Positions 56,546-64,000 of a stretch of 64,000 bases of DNA are shown piece after piece. Origin of the DNA: Holothuria scabra. Lineage: Eukaryota > Echinodermata > Holothuroidea > Aspidochirotida > Holothuriidae. Each line of letters opens with the position of its first letter. Position 1 is the first letter of the stretch. The DNA is taken from assembly GCA_037179385.1 (NCBI GenBank), contig CM074180.1, positions 26,827,455 through 26,891,454 of the forward strand. The letters are read 5' to 3'. The translations under genes and the position numbers were made by a program. The notes under the pieces were generated by a model that saw only the letters and a program-made list of their open reading frames with translations, was not told the origin of the DNA and did no database searches.

Positions 56546-59500
56546 CTAAAACATAATAAAGATAAAATAACATGGAAACGGTTGAGGTGTCTAACGGACA
56601 CAACACCTTTAATAAATAATATTGATACAACAATAAAAAAGAACACTATATGTGTAGACCGTGGAATGGGAGACACAATGGCGGATTCTGCAGTGAGCTG
56701 TGGTAACACTTTAAAAGCAAACGAGTGCACTCACTCACTCAGAGTGAAAAAATGTGAGTGTAATCCATAAGAGTGGCAATTCACTCCAGGAAGAGTGAAA
56801 TTCACTCGAATAAGAGTGAAAATCCAAGAGGAGTGGAAATTCACTTTTTAGCGAATGCCTGCAATGATCACTCTTTTTTGAGCCTTCGATCTTTTGGAGT
56901 GAATTTCATTCTTTGTGGAGTGAATGTCACCCTTCTCGGAGTAAATTAAAACTCCAATGGAGTGAACCTTGGAGTAATAATAGTGTTTGATTACTCCAAG
57001 GAGTGAACTCACACTTCTCACACTAGAGTGAATACAGTTCATTCGTTTGCTGAGTTCAGGGAGATCTAAAAGCACCCCCGTCTGTCCGTCCTCAACACTA
57101 CAGCGCCTTTCCCTACAACGCCTCGTAACAGTTTTTCAGACACTTTTGTATTAAAATGACGAAAACAACATGAAATATTTCGAACGATTTAGTCATTCGC
57201 CCCAATCTGTTACTGGCGTAGCAGGCTCTTTTCTGAGTGTATGAGAACTGGCGAAGCAGCTGTTTCTCGGATAACTACAATTTCTGGTCTGGATCTACCA
57301 TAGGTGTGAGGGAGTGCGTATGCTTCCCAAACTTCTCAAAACCTCTTACTTTTCCCTCTTTGCAAAATATTACCGTAACAATTTGCCATGACTTTTCTTA
57401 AAATTTGCCACGACTTTCCTTAAAATTTGCCTACTATCTAACGCATATATTAAAATCCCCCTAGAACCCTTTAGAAAGATTAGCAAAATTTTGAAAACAA
57501 CATATGGGAGGTATGAATTTATTCTCTTTTCACAACAACTATAAGCACCGAGAAGGTATTATCAAAGAAGTTGGTCTTCAGTGAAGTTACGGAGATGCCA
57601 ACACACATTCTCACCAGATCTCACTAGACATTATTTTTTTACAATTCATGAAGTATATTGACCGTCGCTTGTGTGTATGAACCACCTTTATATATAGACA
57701 TAATTTAAGCCGCGGTAACACTATACAACAAACTCGAATCGGAAATCTTTTCCATATCTGGTCGGAAAGAGCCAAAAAATGGCTAACCAGTATAAATACA
57801 CGACTTGGAAAAAATAACTAAAATTTTTCGTGACGGCACACCTACATATAACTTTTATCGAACACACGTAAGCTTCCTTTTAATGTGGCATTTCTATGTG
57901 AATACATTAATTGCATATTATGAGTAACATAAAAAAAAAAAAACAAGTTTACATTTTTGTAGCCCTACGATTGGAAAATCCGGGTTCTTAACGACCAGGG
58001 ACGCAAAAGAGTCACACAAATTTGGCTTTACAGGAGCACTCTAAAAAATATTGAAACGATTTTGTTTAAAAATTAGGATACTCACGAAAATGAGTATTTC
58101 TACTCGAAATAAGTGAGTACTTCAACTCAATTTGTGTAAAATTTTGCACAAATTCAGCAATTTGTGTAAAATTTTGCACAAATTCAGTTGAAGTACTCAC
58201 TTATTTCGAGTAGAAATACTCATTTTCGTGAGTATCCTAATTTTTAAACAAAATCGTTTAAATATTTTTTAGAGTGAGGGAAAACGTCGACATAAGCATT
58301 GTCCAAACATGCCCCCAAAGGTACCCAACTGACCTTTAAAAAGTCGCCCCATTGACATACTTGGCTACATGCATGGGCGTCGATCTGGGGAACAGGAGGT
58401 CCATGTCCCCCTCGCTTTTTTGAGTGGAGGGGACACTTACGTAGAAGTCCCACCCCCACACTTTTTGCGATCTGAAACTTAAAAGTTAGGTACTACCAAA
58501 AATCTATATAAGTGGGCTATGTAAGATGTCTTCTACCGATCACAATCAATTTTCTGTAATGGAAAATCCGAAACTTGTGCTTTGCATTCCTTCCAGCATA
58601 TTTACTTTGCAAATCACTAAAATTGCAGTCTTATTGATGTTCTTCTTATCAGTTGCATCTCAAATACACCCACATTATTCAACTACGGTATTATTTTATT
58701 AAATTTTCTTCCATAAATTTCAAATTTTCTGCAATGTAAGCTCTTGACTTTTGAAATGTAGTCGGTGAGTCTCAATTCGTTGGAAAACTTAATGCTACCA
58801 CAACGGTTTTTGCTCCCAGTTCAATGTCAGATTTTCCAATAGGAAATGCAGGTTCTTCAGCAATCCGCTAATTTTTCAAATTTCATTACAGGAAACCCAG
58901 AATCCAAGCATTTCTGCAGTACAAGGTCCATATTTTCAAATATTCGTTTAGAAAGGGCAAAAAACTCATCTCGCATCGCGCGCCGCAAATAACGTCCCCA
59001 GTACAGTGGTGTTCACAATTAAAAGGAGAAAACTTGGATGCTTTTGCGCCGGAAAAATGTCTAGCTAGGTACCTTACCAGAACAGGAGAAAAAAAATTTA
59101 GATCAGATGTCCCTCCCTCTTTCAAAATTAAATCGACGACTATGAACAAAATAAATTTACCAAATTGCAAAAATCGAATTCCCTCATCTGCAATAAAGTG
59201 TCGTTGATGATCCCGAAGAAAACGATCCGGGTTAAATTTATGTGGCAACGGATATTGCTTAGCGTCGTGGACGATAGACCATAGATTATGGAATACATAT
59301 GTTCCCTGCGGCACAGAATAACCACCTAATGATAGTTCTGATTCTGTCTGGTACTGAAGTGCTGAATAGAAGAACACGGATTTTGATCAACCAGGTAGTG
59401 AATTCAGACCTCACCATGTATAAAGAAAAAACGAAAAGATGATGAAAGAAAAAAATGCCCCGAAGTAGAAAGCAAACAGTCTACTTTAAACCACGGTACA

Positions 59501-62500
59501 TCAGAATTTCAACTAGATTTTGTAATATCAGTTTAGTATTCAGATTTTTCATATTCATATTTTTCTACTTTAAAGAGTATATTAAGAACTAGAAGTTTAT
59601 TGTGCATAAATTAAACAGTAAGTTAATGCATCATATTCACATAAAAGAGAAATATGTAAGCATGACAAAATTAAAATTGGTCGATTACCTTGTTCAGGTT
59701 CAAAGTTTTAAGTCTAATCACCACATTTCTCTTTATATTCCCTCATCTTTTCTTGCCCCTACCCTTAAATCATGTGATAACTTTTTGGCATAAATACTCA
59801 CACATATATGCACATGGCGAATGTCTTAGACTTTCTTGGATAACAGCAGCAAGGTACGGTAGCTCAGAGAAGTCTGCAAAGTGCGGTGATCGCTCCGGAT
59901 TGATGATTCTGTCCAGTTCACTCTGTACGTTATTTTGAATGTGTGGATATTTCACCATATAAATAATTAACCAGCAGAGACTAACCGCTATCGATAAGGA
60001 TCCTTCAGCAATGTAAGTCAAAGCAAACGCAAACAGTAAATTCATTGTCACCCTACTATCGAGGGAATTCCTATCTTCTTTCTCAATTCCTGTTAAAAAG
60101 TCCTCAACGGCGTTCGATATTTCGTCCCTCTCCATGTTCAATTTAGTCTCCATACATGCAACGAGATTCTTCCAATACCTGCTTCCATTTCCAGTCAAAT
60201 TATTGACGAATGGTAATAAAAGATTTGTTTGATGTGTCACGCATTTTCTTGGATTTGATCCTTCTAAATCACAAAAATATTCTAGGAATAGTTTGTAATC
60301 TTTATCTTCGTATTCGAAGTTTGTATTAAAAATAATTGACAAGTATAAATTTGGTATGTAAGTCATTAACATTGTAAGGGGATCTAATGGTGTTTTATTT
60401 TCGACGAGTATTTCAATTTTGTTCATTGTGCCTGTACACCATCTGTAAATTTTATCGTAAAAGTCTTGAATAGTATTCTCTGAAGCTAAATTGTGCAGGA
60501 CCTTGTAGACGAGTCTCCTTTCTGGTTGATTCTTAGCTGACAAACCGCACGTGGGCAAATCTGAAAATAATCAAATTGAAATGTATTATAACGTCAACGC
60601 GGAGTAATGATCAGATCTGGAATTCTGTGTTGAGGTGGTGAAGGGGCTGAACTCCAAGTCAAAGGCCTGCTGACGCTCCAGCATGATCTACAGTCACTGG
60701 CGGAAGGTGTTTTAAAAACATAGTGACACTTTAACGCCAGCGGTACCGAAAGGTCGCTACCTAGATGTGGCGACCCCGCATGAGGGGTTTTGGCGATGTG
60801 TAGAGTAACGTTTAATCGGGACAATGGGTGAAGCTCTGGGGTTTGTACTGACTCCCACATATCATTTCAGTAAGCCATCCAGGAAAATTTCATGTAGCAT
60901 TGTTTTCAAGTTGACCTCACTTAACAGCCTCAGGTCGATATTATCATGCACGGGGATTATGAGGTCTATTCTCAAACCTGGGCAATGAGTCGATTGCAAA
61001 TTGTGCCCATTTTGTCCCACATTTCGCCAAGTTACTCCCCCAATTTCACTTAACCCAGGAAAGTGCTTGATCCTCACACACCCTGCTTTGACACCTTTCA
61101 ATATTCACCAACGAATTAAGTCCATGCAACGCTATGCATAGAAAATATTTTCTTTTGCTGCATTGTCGCTACATTACTTACCGGCGGGTGTCAGTCAACT
61201 TGAAATTTTCTGAATAGTACACTTGAACATGTTTTTTCTTTGAACTCCACCACGTTCAAACTATAAGTGAAATACGAGTTTTGCCAAAACACCATCGCTC
61301 TTTTTTAAATTTTAAAAAGCGACTGATTTTAAAACCCACCTCAACCAAAAGTGAGTTTCTGTTACATGATAAAAAAATGCTGAAAAAACCCTTACTTCAC
61401 CGGAGAACATGTTATCCGATACAGTGTTAATATAATGGGACAGGAAACGTAAATTCTTCGAGTTTTCACACATTTTTACATATCTAATTAAGGGCGCTTT
61501 CTAGCTGTGAGCAACTTTTAGAATACCTGCGAACTTTCCCAAAGTTAACCGCTCAACTCTCTGAAAGAGCCGAATGGCAGATCAACATGTTTTCCCGGAG
61601 GAGCTTTAAGCGCTGCTCCCCAAAGGGGGCGCGTCCTTTGAATGGACTCTGACGGGATTCAAACAAGAAGTAGGCCTACCGTCCGTGACCAATTGACCTT
61701 CAGACCTTTTCTTCGCAATTAAATATTTGTGTTTCTGATTGTGATACTTCTAATCGGATAATTCCCTTTTATTACCGGTATATATCCAAACTGTCTAAAA
61801 GCTTTAAAATACCGAATTGCAACTGTTGTAAAGTGTTACACGGTTCCATTACCACTGCTTTGATACGATAATTCTCGCCTATTCGTCCAAACCGCAGACA
61901 TATGTATCCACAATGAAACTTACTTGCAATTTCATACGTTGTTGATCTTTGGAAACAAGAAAATCAAAACTGCTCAACACCTGCTAAAAGTTTGTTTGTT
62001 TGTCTGTTTATTTGTTTTGGTTATGGCAACAATTTTACACGCTTACCCCCCCCCCCCCTTGAGCCATACGTGATTTTAATAAAAATTTACTAAATTGCCT
62101 CTCCCCTTTTCATCCCGGCCCTTGACCCAACAACCCCGATTTCCATCCCGGCCCTTGACCCGTCACTGAGGAGGATGCATACCGTGGTGACGGATCCGGG
62201 GAGGGGTTAGCCCAAATGAAAAAAGTAGGCGCCCACAAACATGCAAAATGCTTCAAGCCGGATTGGAGATTGCGGGCAAAATTTCGAAGTTGGGGAGAAC
62301 TTATTCTTGAAAGGTGCAATGCACGTGCAGCATAGAGAACACCTAGGAAAGTGTTGTTCCCAACCATGTAGAGGTTTGAAAAGTCAATTTTTGGCCGTTC
62401 CGTGCCAACTTGAACTCATAGCTTAGATAGTCTTGGTGATACCCCCTTGTTTTCGGTTCCTGTGCGCATGGGCCCGGTACTAGGTTTAGATTCTCTGCGA

Positions 62501-62997
62501 AGAGTATGTTTCTAACACTATACAGATTATGAAGTTACATAAAAATACCACAAACCCATCAGTGGAAAAGCTTAAAAGGAAAAATACACACCAAAAGAAA
62601 AATTAACTTCTTCAAAAAGGCGACGATATCCTTCCTTCATTTGAAATAATTTTTCTCGCTGACCTATAGATTTCTTGAAAAGTTCACGATCGTTGAGAAA
62701 TACAGCCCAGTAGCCACCAATTTTCGTGTAAAGAATAGGACCATAAATCTGCGACATGTTTTTGATCTTTCGCCCTGGATTATCAACCGCTATGAGATGA
62801 GGAAGTATACCTACAACAGGCAACCCCCAGGGTCCGGGTGGAAGTCTTCTACGAGACACCTGTAGCCGTCGCAAAAGGACGGCAAGTACTCCAAGGAGGC
62901 ATATTCCAAAAGTACTCAAAATGGTCTTCTGACTACGGCGAGATATTCTTAAAACGAATGTGACCAGCCGGGGGAGTTTTCGTACCCGTGGCGCCAT
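56325..62997 (-). CDS. CYP2-type cytochrome P450 lacking the haem cysteine (putative pseudoenzyme)
   Basis: Four exons (62997-62592, 60560-59802, 59361-59161, 56545-56325) join in phase 1 throughout to give 528 residues, a normal microsomal P450 length. The N-terminal anchor (TILSTFGICLLGVLAVLL) and hinge (RRLPPGPWGLPVVG) target it to the ER. Helix K ExxR (ESLR) and PxRF (FNPDRF) are intact. The haem loop, normally F-x2-G-x-R-x-C-x-G, reads FLQFG followed by SNATQLPSVAEK. There is no Cys, no Arg and no Gly, and it is two residues short. The I-helix A-G-x-D/E-T-T position reads EGSLSI, and no helix-C WxxxR is seen. Frames and splice sites are clean, so this is not an obvious pseudogene. Family members normally oxidise lipophilic substrates; this one probably cannot. 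A missed exon in the last intron is the main alternative. Confidence 0.85.
56716..57051. mobile_element. Foldback/MITE made of GAGTGAA words
   Basis: The ends AGCAAACGAGTGCACTC and, on the other strand, AGCAAACGAATGAACTG are inverted. The 336-bp interior is packed with GAGTGAA/TTCACTC words on both sides of a centre near 56880, so most of it can fold. The element lies in the last P450 intron. No clear target duplication. Confidence 0.6.
57052..58036. other. P450 intron 3 sequence, nothing recognised
   Basis: Searched by eye on the minus strand for a phase-1 exon holding a CxG haem loop; none was seen. AT-rich with a poly-A tract at about 57930-57942. Confidence 0.45.
58037..58276. repeat. 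240-bp near-perfect palindrome
   Basis: Left arm CACTCTAAAAAATATTGAAA... and right arm, read on the other strand, CACTCTAAAAAATATTTAAA... agree almost base for base over about 118 bp. Included are GATACTCACGAAAATGAGTA and TCTACTCGAAATAAGTGAG. The centre is a tandem pair of a self-complementary 30-mer around AAAATTTTGCACAAATT. It looks like a young foldback transposon in the P450 last intron. Confidence 0.92.
58690..59068. mobile_element. Fragment of the GGCGTAGCC-family hAT interior
   Basis: Ordered similarity with 50180-50565: AAATTTCAAATTTTCTGCAA, GTAAGCTCTTGACTT, GCAGGTTCTTCAGCAAT, AGGAAACCCAGAATCC, CGCATCGCGCGCCGCAAATA and a TCTAGCTAGGTACC end. No matching left end with a duplication was found (GGGCGTCGATCTGG at 58375 is a candidate). 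It lies about 90 bp downstream of the P450 exon 3 donor. Confidence 0.65.
59161..59361 (-). CDS. P450 exon 3: beta-2/PERF region
   Basis: The exon is 201 nt, phase 1 to phase 1, with acceptor ttctattcag and donor TTTG|GTAAAT. It includes LGGYSVPQGTYVFHNLWSIV and HKFNPDRFL, then ends in RFLQF just before the haem loop. In CYP2 genes the last intron lies at nearly the same place. Confidence 0.9.
59802..60560 (-). CDS. P450 exon 2: helices C to K
   Basis: The exon is 759 nt, phase 1 to phase 1, with acceptor gattattttcag and donor ATGT|GTGAGT. It is open throughout and unusually long, since vertebrate CYP2 genes split this part into several exons. It carries the I-helix (ALTYIAEGSLSIAVSLCWLI), the following KYPHIQNNVQSELDRII and the ExxR helix (AAVIQESLR). 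Confidence 0.9.
60561..62591 (-). other. P450 intron 1
   Basis: Contains two adjacent minus-strand frames (61101-60862 and 60860-60594) of 79 and 88 codons in different phases that resemble no family I can name. Also present are a poly-C tract (62046-62058) and a CATCCCGGCCCTTGACCC direct repeat (62111 and 62144). No exon is needed here, because exons 1 and 2 join in phase. Confidence 0.5.
62592..62997 (-). CDS. P450 exon 1: membrane anchor and proline hinge
   Basis: The exon has 135 codons plus one base and ends at TTTG|GTGTGT. A basic N-terminus precedes a hydrophobic helix (residues about 30-47), a stop-transfer RRLQVSRRR and the hinge LPPGPWGLPVVG. KNMSQIYGPILYTKIGGYWA is the usual helix A/beta-1 region. 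The initiating ATG at 62997 is the only one that gives a standard microsomal leader. Confidence 0.9.
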
Positions 62998-63467
62998 AAA
63001 AAGCTAACCTCCGTTTAAGCACAGTTTATGACGTTGACGGTTGCAGTGGAAAAGGTAAAGGTCTACTCGCCTCTCTACACTGCCATCCTTTACCGCGACA
63101 ACTGATCAAAACAAACCGGTTGACCTCATGACAAAAAGCTCATCCCATCAAAGCATACATCAAAACAATTTCATGATCAAAGGGCACATGTTTATCTTTG
63201 AAGATAAAAGGATTGTGGTTTGTCAATAAATGTGACACCTGACGACGTTACATTTGTATAGCAATTGGTATTAAGTGTACACAATAGGCTTTTTGAAGTA
63301 AGCTGAAAATGAAGTTAGACAAAATAACGAAGGTAAATGTCGATATCTTATGCATTTAGTGAACTTTGCATGTAGGCCTATTCTTTGATTGAATATTTGG
63401 TGTTATATTGGATGACATCCTTTACCGTAAGGCGAAAATAAAATAAAATACATTATCATATATTTCA
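62998..63467 (-). other. Upstream region of the P450-like gene
   Basis: Should hold the promoter. No TATA box or other specific site could be chosen with confidence. Confidence 0.4.
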
Positions 63468-63475
63468 CCCCAACG

Positions 63476-63660
63476 GAGTGTTGTTACAAGTCACGACTCG
63501 AGTCACTTCCTCCCAAAATGATAGTGACTCGATAGAATTCAGGAGCAATTTCCCCATTGAAATAGTACAGTGACTTGAGTCAATGACTCGACTCGAGTCA
63601 CTTAAAAGTTTGAAAACTGGTAACTCGAGTCACTAATCTAGTGACTCGATTATAACACTG
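63476..63660. mobile_element. hAT-type MITE built of GAGTCAC repeats, copy 2
   Basis: The element is 185 bp. Ends GAGTGTTGTTACAAGTCAC and, on the other strand, CAGTGTTATAATCGAGTC. Flanking octamers CCCCAACG (63468-63475) and CTCCAACG (63661-63668) agree at 7 of 8. The interior has the same GTGACTCGAGTC words as 21870-22194, with a deletion relative to it. Confidence 0.85.
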
Positions 63661-63903
63661 CTCCAACGTCTTCAACATATAAACTGCGTTATTTCAATGG
63701 CCTGCCATCCGTAGGTGTCAACGGCATGGGCGTACTTTTTCTAAAGTCCTCGTGACTCTCCGGCAAAGAGCCCTTGAAACCAAACATAAAATGCTTACCG
63801 AAGAAGCTGTTCGTCCACTGAAGGACATCACTTGACCAACCTCACGGCCCTCAGACCATTTACATCATTGGTCTGTCATGCATGACACCACTCTAGACTG
63901 GAT

Positions 63904-63958
63904 TAGATGAAAAGAACAGATATTACACATGATCTTAGCCAAAAGGCCGAGAAGCTAT
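63904..63958 (-). pseudogene. U2 snRNA 5' fragment
   Basis: On the minus strand from 63958 the sequence reads ATAGCTTCTCGGCCTTTTGG, then CTAAGATC, GTGTAATATCTGTTCTTTTCA. This is the first ~48 nt of U2 snRNA, including stem-loop I. The branch-point recognition sequence GTAGTA is changed to GTAATA. Beyond about nt 48 all U2 identity is lost, with no Sm site. It is therefore a truncated pseudogene, or the head of a U2-derived short retroposon, rather than a working gene. Confidence 0.85.
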
Positions 63959-64000
63959 TTGGACGTCGATTTGGGGCAGGGCGGGGGACGGGGGAGGAGA

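Noticed and set aside
57052..59160. Hidden exon with a normal P450 cysteine loop
   Set aside because: Both strands were read by eye for a phase-1 exon with an R-x-C-x-G-type motif and none was found; a computed search would be more certain.
60594..61101. Two minus-strand frames in P450 intron 1, considered as missing exons or a retroelement
   Set aside because: They are in different phases, exons 1 and 2 already join cleanly, and no retroelement domain was recognised.

Overview
This window is animal nuclear DNA. It has spliced genes with GT-AG introns, large intergenic spaces, an AT-rich background, (CA)n microsatellites and many short non-autonomous transposons. The gene families and the repeat landscape suggest a non-vertebrate deuterostome, most likely an echinoderm. 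That assignment is an inference; no sequence here proves the species.

Three protein genes can be supported. (1) MLH3, the MutL-homologue mismatch-repair and meiotic-recombination endonuclease subunit, runs on the minus strand from about 12.9 kb off the left edge. It has one giant exon (8344-12817), three smaller exons and a probable partial exon at base 1. (2) A ZC2HC1C-like C2HC zinc-finger protein lies on the plus strand at 34864-37293 in two coding exons. (3) A microsomal CYP2-type cytochrome P450 lies on the minus strand at 56325-62997 in four phase-1 exons. It keeps the P450 scaffold (membrane anchor, proline hinge, ExxR, PxRF) but, as spliced here, lacks the haem-ligating cysteine loop and most of the I-helix oxygen-activation motif. 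This makes it a candidate P450 pseudoenzyme. MLH3 and ZC2HC1C are divergent neighbours, as I recall them in human 14q24.3, so the pair looks like old microsynteny.

The rest is mostly repeats. From 15.4 to 19.3 kb, and again at 24.2 and 27.2-27.9 kb, there are arrays of a roughly 145-bp unit. Each unit carries four nuclear-receptor half-sites spaced DR4-DR4-DR1. Three arrays end in a (CA)n tract and a CATAG block, and two of these show a terminal hairpin with compensatory changes. This layout resembles Helentron-associated (HINE/DINE-like) elements.

Between the two conserved genes (20-34 kb) and from 42 to 59 kb there are many TIR elements with recognisable target-site duplications. At least seven look hAT-like (8-bp duplications, CAG...CTG ends), up to 2.7 kb long and including one nested insertion. 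Two TTAA-duplicating families have long TIRs. There is also a TA-type element, a 1.5-kb element with a 4-bp duplication, a TAA-flanked element with GGCAAC repeats, and two foldback elements. A 5' fragment of U2 snRNA lies at the right edge.
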